Below, one piece after another: positions 24,743 through 32,875 of a DNA stretch of 40,773 bases. Source of the stretch: Lentilactobacillus sunkii DSM 19904 (GTDB taxonomy: Bacteria > Bacillota > Bacilli > Lactobacillales > Lactobacillaceae); contig NZ_AZEA01000020.1 in NCBI RefSeq assembly GCF_001435575.1, forward strand, positions 1-40,773, given 5' to 3'. The stretch's first letter is position 1, and each line of letters opens with the position of its first letter. A program made the position numbers and the translations under genes. The notes beneath the pieces were generated by a model that worked only from the letters and a program-made list of their open reading frames with translations, was not told the DNA's origin and did not search any database.

Positions 24743-26119
24743 TTACTGCACCTTCTTAAAATTATTATTTGCTTTGTTAATACGTCGCAAATTGGCGTTC
24801 ATCTGGTTGTTAACTGAACTCAATGTACTACCAATATTACCACCTTCATAAGTTTGTCCCATCGCGGTTTGCTCAAGCTGTCTGGTATATTGCATTCCTT
24901 CCATCAACAAACCAGAGTTGGCATTATTTGGCTTGACTGTTGAAAGTTGTTCAAATGGCACTTGAGCCTCAGGATGCTTGGCATATAGGCCTTTTAAAGT
25001 TTTAGTATTTTCAGCGTTTTTGTTGATGGCCATATAACCGGTTGCTTTTTGCCATTTGGCTTGCTCTTCTGGTTTAAGAGCGTATTTCATGAATTCAAAG
25101 GCACCATTTTGAACGTTTTCTGACTTGTCCTTTCCAATCCAAAGAGAAGCACCCCCGATGCTGACACCATTTCTTTTGACGCCATCTGGATGAGGAAAAT
25201 AAGAAATTCCCAATTTAAGCTTGGGATTGGCAGTTAACTGACTAATGTAGGCAGATGTATTAAAGAAGATTCCGACTTTGCCTGACATAAAACCGGCAAT
25301 TTCGTTTGCTGCGGCATTTGATCCGGAACCATAATTCATGAAATCTTTGGCGTGGATGTTGTCCTGCAGCCACCTAAGATATTTTTGAGAGGCTGGATTG
25401 TTCAAATTGATTTTGTCTGGGGCCCCAGCGTGACCATCTTGATGGTTAACCAATAATTGATGGGCATTGGCGAGTGCTTCTTCCATTAGCCAACCATTAA
25501 TTTCCATGGTCATTCCCTTGACCTGATGATGTGAACGGTGGTAAAGCTCTTTAGCAGTCTTAGTGATTTCGCTGTAACTTGGTGACTTTGATGGGGTTGG
25601 AATATGGTACTTTTTTAGCAAGCTGGCATTATAGTACATAACCGGCTGTGAGATGTTGAAAGGCATTGATAACTGTTTACCATTGTTTGAGAAAAAAGCC
25701 TTTGCAGCGGGAGCAATCGGACTCATATCATAGTGTTCTTTGGTAATAAACTTTTGGACAGGTGTTGCATACTGGGTATGCATTATCTGAGCGGTAGAGA
25801 TATCAAAAGATTGAAATAGTGCTGGTGAAGATTTCGAACCATGAGTTTGAATAATTTTTTGGACTGCTTCATCATAAGTTCCCTCGTATTGAGGAACGAC
25901 CTCGTACTTTTTCTGAGAATTGTTAAAATCAGCGACCATTTGATCCAAAGCCACTTCGGCAGGGCCACCCATTTCATGCCAAAAAATAATCTTAGTTCGT
26001 CCAGATGCGGCAGCTGTTTGCTTATAAGCAGAAGAAACAACTGCAGCACTGAAACAAAGGAACACAGCTAACCCCAGACTGATCCAGTGATTCCTGATAA
26101 ACTTCACAATATTACCCAA
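24743..26119 (-). CDS. Extracellular solute-binding protein, family 1 (UgpB-like), no permease nearby
   Basis: A sugar-type ABC solute-binding protein of about 458 residues. It has an uncleaved-looking N-terminal hydrophobic segment (about 12-31) and then the family 1 start KIIFWHEMGGPAE, with MPFNISQPVMYYN and FMSGKVGIFFNTSAYI in the usual places, like glycerol-3-phosphate/sugar-binding UgpB. No clear lipobox Cys is visible: the only Cys in the hydrophobic segment is followed by FSAA with a poor lipobox before it. The TTG at 26119 has GGGAGG at 8 nt; an adjacent TTG at 26122 is the alternative. No permease or ATPase gene is adjacent, so it may serve a transporter elsewhere. Transcribed divergently from the TcaA-like gene. 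Confidence 0.82.
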   Translation of the reverse strand: MGNIVKFIRNHWISLGLAVFLCFSAAVVSSAYKQTAAASGRTKIIFWHEMGGPAEVALDQMVADFNNSQKKYEVVPQYEGTYDEAVQKIIQTHGSKSSPALFQSFDISTAQIMHTQYATPVQKFITKEHYDMSPIAPAAKAFFSNNGKQLSMPFNISQPVMYYNASLLKKYHIPTPSKSPSYSEITKTAKELYHRSHHQVKGMTMEINGWLMEEALANAHQLLVNHQDGHAGAPDKINLNNPASQKYLRWLQDNIHAKDFMNYGSGSNAAANEIAGFMSGKVGIFFNTSAYISQLTANPKLKLGISYFPHPDGVKRNGVSIGGASLWIGKDKSENVQNGAFEFMKYALKPEEQAKWQKATGYMAINKNAENTKTLKGLYAKHPEAQVPFEQLSTVKPNNANSGLLMEGMQYTRQLEQTAMGQTYEGGNIGSTLSSVNNQMNANLRRINKANNNFKKVQ

Positions 26120-26341
26120 CAAATATACCTCCCTTAGTTAATTACGAATTGCCAGATTAATTATCGAATATCCTTGTAAATTTGATCTTTAAATCCTGTA
26201 AAGATATGGTAAATAAAAAGATTTTTGAGTTGTGACTGTGGATTCGAACGCCTAACTCAAGGCGCTCAGCTTAGTTTAACTATAACTTTGAATAAGAATT
26301 ATCAAGACAGTTCTAAATACAATAACCATGCCAAAACACAC

Positions 26342-26370
26342 ATGACACACCGCCATCAAAGCGATATAAT
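26342..26370 (+). promoter_or_regulatory. Sigma-A promoter of the TcaA-like gene
   Basis: ATGACA (26342-26347), 17 bp, then TATAAT (26365-26370): five of six -35 matches and a perfect -10. A second -10-like TATACT lies about 10 bp further down. Confidence 0.6.
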
Positions 26371-26416
26371 TATTAAGTTATACTAATAATGTTTATCTTC
26401 TGAGGAGATGTTGTTC

Positions 26417-27871
26417 ATGGGACCAAACACTTCAAATGATGACGACGGGTTGCAGTTTTGCCCCAACTGCGGTCAACGGGTGACTGCCAACGATGATTTC
26501 TGTCCTAATTGTGGATATAATTTGCAGGAATATCGTTCAGGGAGCCAAACGCCAGAGCCAGCTCAACCAGCACCCGTAATCAATCCACAAAAGCCAGCGA
26601 GTCGGACGAAAAAGAAAGTTAGAACCAAACAGCAAAAACGCCGCAGACGCGAGACACTGATGGTCGTCTTCGCGGCTATCTTGGCAATCAGCGGTATTAC
26701 ATATGGTGAGTACTATTATTCCAAAGCCAGCACGTTAACACGAGCAGTGGCGGCAGTGAAAAATAATCAAAGTGACTTGCATGATTACTTTTACACCACC
26801 GATCCAAACCTCAAACTGACGAATAGCAAACTTCAGCCACTCACAAAGTATTTCAATCAGAATCCGGACAAACTCTTATCGTTTAAGACCCAATTATCCG
26901 GATTGGGAACCTTCGACAATCATCGCCTTAGCTATCAAAAAGATGGCCAGAAGTTTCTGATCTTTCCTAATTGGAAGATTAAGGTGAAGCCTGTGTATGT
27001 TACCTTAACCGTCAACAAGAAGAATGCCCAGATTAAAGAAGATGCCACAAAAATTGCGGTTTCCAACACGCCTCATTTTTCAAAGAAAATTGGCCCACTG
27101 GTACCAGGCAGCTACCAACTTGCCAGCTCAGCTAATCTTGATGGCCATAAGCTGACTAACGCCAATACTTATCACTTAAATAGCAATAAGACCATTCCGC
27201 TGACCCTGAAGACCGTTTCATTTAATGTCAGTGGCCCGGCAGGCACGCACGTCAAAATCAACTCAAAAGATCAGGGTAAAATTGGCAGTAGTGGTGTCAT
27301 GGACTTCAAGGATTTCCCCTGGACTCAGGAAATGAAAGTTCAAGGGGTTTACCAGAATGGCAAAAAGTCGATTTCTTCTGAACCGCGGGTAATTAGCAGC
27401 TCAGATGGTAATCAAGACATTTCATTAGTGTTTAAAGGCTTGGTCAGCGATGATGACGCCACCACATTATTTGATAATTTGTCTGAGGCCATGACCAGTT
27501 ACAGTGACAGCGGGGACCTCGATGATGCAGCCGACGACGATGGGGATGACATGTCATCATTATTTGTCGGCGGTGATTCCAGTCCGTACTTTGGTCAATT
27601 TAGACACATGGGTAAGAGTTACTATGAAAATGACGACTTGGATGGGATCAAAGTGTCGGCAACCGTTGATTCAATCAAGCTCGATTCAGAAAGCAGCAGC
27701 GACGTCACATACGACATGAAATATGAATTTGACACCGGTGGCCACTACCACATTCAGGTATTTCGATATACAGCTGAGGTCGTTAAGAATGACGATGACG
27801 ATAACCCAGTTGAAATTAAGTCGATTTCAAATCAGTATCAGAAGATTAGTGATTATGATAAAGCCTATTGA
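26417..27871 (+). CDS. TcaA-like zinc-ribbon membrane protein
   Basis: A 484-residue membrane protein with the layout of TcaA/YvbJ proteins: zinc ribbon CPNCGQR...FCPNCG (about residues 12-33), a basic linker (KKKVRTKQQKRRRRE), one transmembrane segment (about 76-94) and a large outer part of TcaA-type beta domains. TcaA affects glycopeptide resistance and wall stress in staphylococci; the role here is inferred only. The outer part carries unusual acidic runs near 360-380 (DLDDAADDDGDD) and close to the end. The ATG at 26417 has GAGGAG at 9 nt; the ATG at 26408 lies too close to that site. Promoter ATGACA-N17-TATAAT lies just upstream. Confidence 0.8.
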   Translation: MGPNTSNDDDGLQFCPNCGQRVTANDDFCPNCGYNLQEYRSGSQTPEPAQPAPVINPQKPASRTKKKVRTKQQKRRRRETLMVVFAAILAISGITYGEYYYSKASTLTRAVAAVKNNQSDLHDYFYTTDPNLKLTNSKLQPLTKYFNQNPDKLLSFKTQLSGLGTFDNHRLSYQKDGQKFLIFPNWKIKVKPVYVTLTVNKKNAQIKEDATKIAVSNTPHFSKKIGPLVPGSYQLASSANLDGHKLTNANTYHLNSNKTIPLTLKTVSFNVSGPAGTHVKINSKDQGKIGSSGVMDFKDFPWTQEMKVQGVYQNGKKSISSEPRVISSSDGNQDISLVFKGLVSDDDATTLFDNLSEAMTSYSDSGDLDDAADDDGDDMSSLFVGGDSSPYFGQFRHMGKSYYENDDLDGIKVSATVDSIKLDSESSSDVTYDMKYEFDTGGHYHIQVFRYTAEVVKNDDDDNPVEIKSISNQYQKISDYDKAY

Positions 27872-27987
27872 TAATTATTTTCTTCTATCGTCCAATTAAA
27901 ATCAGTTTTTAGTGGGCTCAGGATAAAACAGAATATTCATATTATGTACTGATTTTAAATCATGAATTGCAATAAATATGTCACGAG

Positions 27988-28024
27988 TGTAATCGCTTCC
28001 AACACCGTCACAGGGTGCTATACT
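27988..28024 (+). promoter_or_regulatory. Decayed copy of the SDR promoter and cre box
   Basis: TGTAATCGCTTCCA (27988-28001) matches the cre consensus except at one position, and TATACT (28019-28024) matches the -10 of the intact SDR gene. An ACTCTAT-TTGT-ATAGAGT hairpin (28022-28039) overlaps the -10 and is absent from the first copy. Confidence 0.45.
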
Positions 28025-28068
28025 CTATTTGTATAGAGTCAAATGGATTTATTCGGAGGCGAATGATA

Positions 28069-28583
28069 ATGGCACCATTGATATTCTGTTCAATAATGCC
28101 GGTATTTATATCATCGGCAAGATTCCTGATATTACTGTAGAGACATGGAACAAGCTCATGAACATTAACGTTTTAGGCACGTTCTTAGGTTTGAAGCATG
28201 TTTTGCCAGTTATGGCTGAAAAGCATCAAGGGTCAGTGATTAACGCATCGTCGATTGCCGGAATTGCCGGATCTGCAGGCCACATTTTGTATGGTGCCAG
28301 CAAAGGTGCCGTCAGAACCATGACTAAAGATGCCGCAGCTGAATATGCTCCAGCAAATATTCGGGTGAACTCAATTCATCCAGGATACATTAAGACCGCA
28401 ATGGCAGATTATGCATCAGCTTCACTGGGCGTTCCAGAAAACCAGTTGGGGAAGATCTTCCCATTGGGCCGTTTAGGTGAAACCAGCGAAGTGGCTCAAG
28501 CCGTTTTGTTCTTGGCTTCGGATGCTTCTTCGTTTATTACCGGAGTTGAGCTGCCGATTGATGGGGGATTTTTGGCACAGTAA
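28069..28583 (+). pseudogene. SDR dehydrogenase pseudogene with 5' deletion
   Basis: A second copy of the SDR gene at 19936. Its ribosome binding site, start codon and codon 2 are fused directly to sequence matching codon 80 onward, so the cofactor-binding region is gone. Comparison with the intact copy shows a 235-bp loss between two GGCAC repeats, which also shifts the frame: from its own ATG (28069) only about 23 codons can be read. The remaining 170 or so codons stay open in the old frame and differ from the first copy at only about three residues (Q for H, P for R, I for V), while silent changes are more common. The frame can be entered only from a TTG at 28029 without a ribosome binding site. 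A terminator follows. Confidence 0.85.
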
Positions 28584-28624
28584 AATTCAATATCAGCATA
28601 TCCGGTTTTTAACTGAAAAATAAT

Positions 28625-28656
28625 CAAAAGGGGTGGTCAGTTTATCGCCCCTTTTG
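28625..28656 (+). terminator. Terminator after the SDR pseudogene
   Basis: CAAAAGGGG (28625-28633) pairs perfectly with CCCCTTTTG (28648-28656), with a 14-nt loop; CTTTGTTC follows. Confidence 0.65.
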
Positions 28657-28768
28657 CTTTGTTCTGAAAACTCGATCAACATTTGCCTTTCAACTCTATT
28701 ATCGATACAATTACTCTAATAATTGGTTGACGCATTCAGCATGATTTACTCAGAAGGGATTCTAAATA

Positions 28769-30271
28769 ATGGTTAAAGATATCCAACAAGAATTGTTTAA
28801 AAAGATCAATCACGCCCAGCCAGAGGAACTGAAGACTTTGATTCTTCGATTGGCATCCTTAGATGATAATCTTGCTGGGGTAATTCTGGCTGTCTTGAAC
28901 AATGAACCTGTCCAGGCGTCACATCCTAACAGACAAACAGAAGATTTCAACGAAACAGAATACAGTGAAGTTGATCAAAATGCAGTTGATAAGGAGATCC
29001 GCCACATTCGAGATGTTATTTCCGAAGAAATTTCTGCAAATGGCGGCGATTTGGACTACTTAAAGCCAAGACAAATTAGAGCTTTAACGGAATTTTTTGA
29101 AGGGGTTATCGACGAAATTCAAGATGGAATCCACCATGGTGATATCCCATTAGAGCTTTCCGTGCCGCTCTTACTGCTAACATACCAAAATCAAGTTCAG
29201 CTATTACCTAAAACGGTCGAAAATACTCAGTTGTTTAAAGATAGTTTGCAAGATACCATGTTCGCCTTGGAGGAGGCCGTTTCAGATCCTGAAAGCATCA
29301 ATGAAAATATAAAAAATCGATTGATGCAACAGGTTATCAGCTTATTTAAGAAAAGCATCTTTAAGGGTATGCCGGAAGAACGATATGATTTATTTTTCAC
29401 AGCACTACCATTGGTAACTGAAAAAACGGCTCCTAAGATGATTACCGTTTCGGAAAAGCTTGAAAAGCAGGACAGCATATTTGATATGCTGTACCTTGAA
29501 TCCAACCAAATAATGTTGCAGATCCGGATTGCCCTTCAGTTAGGCCACATGGATCGCGCCCAGCAAATAATTGATGATCATATGGATAACGACACTGTTC
29601 TGTCAGAATATGTATTAATTCTTGAAGCGCAAAAGAATTTTACAAAAGCAGAACAGGTTATTCAAGATGCGATTACTCGAAAAGTAGGAGATCCGCGACA
29701 ATGGCATTCCAAGTTAGCCCAAATTTATCGCCTGACAAACCAAGATGATAAATTGAAAGATCTATTGAAGGACGAGCTGTTGTCAGGAAATATCCACGTA
29801 TACAAGCAGTACAAAGATTTTTTGGTTGGCAAGCATGAGTGGAAAAAGGAATACCCACACTTATTAGCTGAGTTGGAAGATAATCTTGGTCGATATGATT
29901 ATTGTGAGATTCTTCTTCAAGAAAAAGAATACACTAAGCTTATTGACCAATTAAAGAAATACAACAGTATGGCGATGATCAGACGGTATGCGCCGGACAT
30001 TTACAAGTTTGCCAAACAACCGGTTACCGAGTTGTATTTGAATTCAGTTGTCATTCCGCAATCCAATAAAAAGACTGTGACGGGTCCGGCACAATTGGCT
30101 AGTGACATTAGTAAGTTTTTGAATTTCAGTAAGGATCTTGATACGACCAAAAAGTGGGTTAAACAGCTCAAAGGAAGGTTAGACAAAACGGGTAAATTCG
30201 GTGATGCGTTTGGTAAGGTAGACGACTCAATTGACAGATTTGAATTGTTGAAGAAAAATAAGTTGTTTTAA
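28769..30271 (+). CDS. Unrecognised helical-repeat (TPR-like) protein
   Basis: A 500-residue cytosolic protein, almost all helical. The first 90 residues include an acidic linker (FNETEYSEVDQNAVD). From about 250 to 420 repeated helix pairs of TPR character appear (for example ALQLGHMDRAQQIIDDHMDN and KLAQIYRLTNQDDKLKDLL). The pattern recalls the C-terminal half of SWIM zinc-finger proteins of Firmicutes, but no CxC...CxH zinc motif is present; this likeness is weak. The ATG at 28769 follows AGAAGGGA at about 10 nt. It is monocistronic, with a terminator after it. No function can be assigned. Confidence 0.72.
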   Translation: MVKDIQQELFKKINHAQPEELKTLILRLASLDDNLAGVILAVLNNEPVQASHPNRQTEDFNETEYSEVDQNAVDKEIRHIRDVISEEISANGGDLDYLKPRQIRALTEFFEGVIDEIQDGIHHGDIPLELSVPLLLLTYQNQVQLLPKTVENTQLFKDSLQDTMFALEEAVSDPESINENIKNRLMQQVISLFKKSIFKGMPEERYDLFFTALPLVTEKTAPKMITVSEKLEKQDSIFDMLYLESNQIMLQIRIALQLGHMDRAQQIIDDHMDNDTVLSEYVLILEAQKNFTKAEQVIQDAITRKVGDPRQWHSKLAQIYRLTNQDDKLKDLLKDELLSGNIHVYKQYKDFLVGKHEWKKEYPHLLAELEDNLGRYDYCEILLQEKEYTKLIDQLKKYNSMAMIRRYAPDIYKFAKQPVTELYLNSVVIPQSNKKTVTGPAQLASDISKFLNFSKDLDTTKKWVKQLKGRLDKTGKFGDAFGKVDDSIDRFELLKKNKLF

Positions 30272-30281
30272 TGTAAACAAT

Positions 30282-30326
30282 AAAGGATTCCCTTCAACCG
30301 GTTGGTGAAAGTGAATCTTTTTTTGA
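30282..30326. terminator. Terminator between convergent genes
   Basis: AAAGGATTC with CTTCAACC pairs with GGTTGGTGAAAG and GAATCTTT (one bulge), followed by TTTTTTT on the plus strand. It can also serve the minus-strand gene ending at 30369. Confidence 0.6.
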
Positions 30327-30368
30327 AATGACTCATTGTTTCATGGTCAGCATGGAAGGTAATTGATA

Positions 30369-30884
30369 TCACATCGTCGACGTATAAAACCCACCAAAAA
30401 ACAGCAAAGTACTCACAACCTCAATCACCAGCCCAAGCTTGAACCAAGGCCGACTCTGATAACCCAAAATTGGTCCAGAGATGGCAACAAGAAATGGAAT
30501 TGTCAGGAAGATGGCAATCGCAGCAAAGGGGGTATAGAGGATATTAAACGCGGAGTTCAGTTCCAAGTTAAATAACAGCATGATGGTGGTCAAGATCACG
30601 GAGAAAATAATCAGCAAAGCAAGATAGAACGTCCATTTATGCTTAATCGGAATATCCTGGAGATCTTTACGAACAATCCAATACGCCGCCCAGGCAATTA
30701 ATGTATTGATGACCAAATTGACCGCAAGATAAATGGCAACTTGATATGTTGGAGTTGGTACTTGATCAGCAGCCGACTTTGGGAACCAGCCGGAGACGAC
30801 CCAGACATCGAACCAAAACAAGAAGACAACTGCAAGTATCCAATTTAATCCAAATACTGCTAACACTTTAATTCCACGAGCCAT
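30369..30884 (-). CDS. Small polytopic membrane protein, unknown
   Basis: A 171-residue integral membrane protein with about five hydrophobic segments (starting near residues 7, 47, 84, 109 and 148). The segments are joined by short loops; one loop carries RKDLQDIPIKHK. No family was recognised. I chose the ATG at 30884 (MARGIKVLAVFG) because GGAGGG lies 7 nt upstream; the longer frame to 30935 lacks a site. It is transcribed alone, convergent with the helical-repeat gene and divergent from the GW-domain hydrolase. Confidence 0.72.
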   Translation of the reverse strand: MARGIKVLAVFGLNWILAVVFLFWFDVWVVSGWFPKSAADQVPTPTYQVAIYLAVNLVINTLIAWAAYWIVRKDLQDIPIKHKWTFYLALLIIFSVILTTIMLLFNLELNSAFNILYTPFAAIAIFLTIPFLVAISGPILGYQSRPWFKLGLVIEVVSTLLFFGGFYTSTM

Positions 30885-30959
30885 CACAAATCCCTCCAAT
30901 CGATCATAATTGGTTTCAATTATAGTCAACATCACGTTGCCATTCCGGCTTTGGCATGG

Positions 30960-30973
30960 ATTTTACGTAAAAT
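30960..30973. promoter_or_regulatory. 14-bp palindrome ATTTTACGTAAAAT
   Basis: A perfect palindrome in the divergent region between the small membrane protein and the GW-domain hydrolase, 76 bp before the first and about 190 bp before the second. It may be an operator. Confidence 0.3.
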
Positions 30974-31158
30974 TAACGATTTTGATATGGATGATCCTTT
31001 CAAAAAGCAAGCATGTAAATTTAACGATAATAATAATTCTGAGCGACATGGTACCATTCACTCCGCGACTAATGTTACAATTTCATTGAAGTTCCATAAA
31101 TTAGAATAAGATTATTATAATGAACAATATCAATAAATTAATGGGGATGACATCAATC

Positions 31159-32535
31159 ATGAATACAAAGAATAAATTGAAGACAACATTACTGATTGCC
31201 GCAGGAGCACTTCTCCTCGGCGTCACAGCCACGCAAGCAACGACAGCCAATGCAGCACCAACGACCACGGCTTCGTCAACTAAGAAGACGACAAGTACCA
31301 CAAAGGCCAACACAAAGCGTTATGATGCCCAGATCACTGCACCAAAGTCACTTGCCAGCGGCTACCAAATATACTCAAACGTACCGGGGACCAAGAACAC
31401 CACCGGCACGCCAACCACGGTAACCAGTAGCAGCAAGTACAACAACAAGTACGTCCGCGTCATGCAGACACAGGATTCCGGTTCGGCTACATACGCGCAG
31501 ATCCGTTATAATGGCAAGATTCTTGGCTGGATGAACGCAAATGGTCTCACAAAGGTTTCATTCAAGTCAATCGCCCAAGCCACTATGCAGCAATATGACG
31601 CAATTGGCACTGTGCTTGTTTCACACAACAAGAGTCTCACGCCAACCATCGTCAGCAACGGTTTTGCCAACATGCTGCACAGCACCAAAAATGCCAGTGA
31701 TGGCACGGTGGTCTATCCATTGGCATCTCTGCAAAGCACCATGACCGGCGTCATCATTCAAAAGCTGATTAACGCCAAACAATTAACGCCAACGACCAAG
31801 CTGAGCAAATTTTATCCACAAATTGCCCACAGCAAGACCTTCACGATCCAGCAATTATTGACAATGACCTCGGGAATCAAGGGCAACATTAAGACGCCAA
31901 GTGACTTGCTGAGTGAAGATGACGCCTACGACAACGCCATCAAGTCTTTGACCTCAACCGGCAAGACAACCTTCAAGTACAGTGACATCAACTATGTCTT
32001 ACTGGCGGGCATTATTTCCAAAGTAACCGGCAAGACTTATACGCAAAATCTGCAGTCACGGATTTTAAATAAGCTGGGCATGAAGAACACTTTCATCGTC
32101 AATGATACCCAACCGACGATGGCCGCAATCAAGGCGGTTAGTTACACGTTGAATGGCAATTCAGATTACCAAAATTCACAATCGGTATCTTATCCAACAT
32201 TGTCTGCCCTTCCAGGTGCCGGCAACGTATTAACCACGCCGACCGACTACTACAAATTCGTATTGGGCATTCAAAACAACAAGATCCTGACGCCTAATAG
32301 CTACAAGAAGCTGACCGGATACAGTACCAAATATTCAGGTGGAATGTATGTCAATCAAAAGGCAGTTAAGTTCAATAACGGCACATACACTGATACCGGA
32401 TTTAGCACTGGGTACTACGCATCTGACGGTAATCAGCATGTGACGGTGACATTCTTAAATCAATCACCGCTGAAGAACAACATGACGCCAGCCCAATTTA
32501 CCCAAAAAATGAACAATATCGCCACTTATTATTAA
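31159..32535 (+). CDS. GW-domain serine hydrolase lacking the SxxK lysine
   Basis: A secreted 458-residue protein of the beta-lactamase/penicillin-binding-like serine hydrolase family. A signal peptide (about 1-33, ending TANA) and a Thr/Ser-rich linker precede a GW (SH3-like) wall-binding module (about 54-130, YDAQITAPKSLASGYQIY...LGWMN). In the hydrolase domain the first motif, normally SxxK, reads S190-L-Q-S193: the general-base lysine is serine. The second motif region is YSDINY and the third TGFSTGYY. Its paralogue at 38554 keeps SLQK. A TATAAT at 31116-31121 overlaps the first ATG (31120), so the ATG at 31159 is the likely start, although its GGGGA is about 11 nt away. It has its own terminator, 340 bp before the dlt operon. 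Probably a catalytically dead binder or regulator. Confidence 0.8.
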   Translation: MNTKNKLKTTLLIAAGALLLGVTATQATTANAAPTTTASSTKKTTSTTKANTKRYDAQITAPKSLASGYQIYSNVPGTKNTTGTPTTVTSSSKYNNKYVRVMQTQDSGSATYAQIRYNGKILGWMNANGLTKVSFKSIAQATMQQYDAIGTVLVSHNKSLTPTIVSNGFANMLHSTKNASDGTVVYPLASLQSTMTGVIIQKLINAKQLTPTTKLSKFYPQIAHSKTFTIQQLLTMTSGIKGNIKTPSDLLSEDDAYDNAIKSLTSTGKTTFKYSDINYVLLAGIISKVTGKTYTQNLQSRILNKLGMKNTFIVNDTQPTMAAIKAVSYTLNGNSDYQNSQSVSYPTLSALPGAGNVLTTPTDYYKFVLGIQNNKILTPNSYKKLTGYSTKYSGGMYVNQKAVKFNNGTYTDTGFSTGYYASDGNQHVTVTFLNQSPLKNNMTPAQFTQKMNNIATYY

Positions 32536-32561
32536 AATTATAACCAACTGAACATACTGAT

Positions 32562-32618
32562 AAAGCCCTTGATAGAAGTAGTCTCAATCAATGAGAATGC
32601 CGATATCAAGGGCTTTTC
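32562..32618 (+). terminator. Terminator of the GW-domain hydrolase gene
   Basis: AAAGCCCTTGATA (32562-32574) pairs perfectly with TATCAAGGGCTTT (32604-32616), with an inner TCTCA/TGAGA pairing and TTTT at the end. Confidence 0.75.
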
Positions 32619-32771
32619 GTTTATCCAAAATCGATCATGCAACTCACTCTAATCATAATCAAAAAATCATGCTCAATCGTCATACCTATTCCCAAATACT
32701 CACCGAAAACTAAAGAAAATGCCAAGATTTTAAAAGTTAGCTAAAGGGCTTACATTTGAACGTTGAAATGA

Positions 32772-32799
32772 TTGCCAATTATTTGCTTCTGCTCATAAT
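32772..32799 (+). promoter_or_regulatory. Likely promoter of the dlt operon
   Basis: TTGCCA (32772-32777), 16 bp, CATAAT (32794-32799). It lies about 77 nt before the first gene's ATG; nothing else in the gap fits as well. Confidence 0.45.
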
Positions 32800-32875
32800 G
32801 GACGTAATTAATTGTTACCGGAATGTTACAGGAGATTTACAACCACATTTCCGGCTATCAAAGGGGGCGGTGCGT

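Larger units (their letters stand above)
32536..32875 (+). other. Region between the GW hydrolase and the dlt operon
   Basis: This 340-bp gap carries a strong terminator (32562-32618), an AT-rich strip, a promoter TTGCCA-N16-CATAAT for dlt, and an 11-bp-phased direct repeat TGTTAC (32813 and 32824) in the leader. No gene is supported. Confidence 0.5.

Noticed and set aside
28029-28068. TTG start giving a 184-residue SDR variant
   Set aside because: There is no ribosome binding site, it lies inside a hairpin at the promoter, and the protein would lack the cofactor-binding fold; the gene is better read as a pseudogene.
19852-28583. The 8-kb segment between SDR copies as a composite mobile element
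   Set aside because: The direct repeats are diverged gene copies and no transposase, integrase or target duplication is visible.
32756-32875. N-terminal extension of DltE
   Set aside because: It would start upstream of the predicted transcription start, lacks a ribosome binding site, and AAAGGGGGCGG marks the ATG at 32876.
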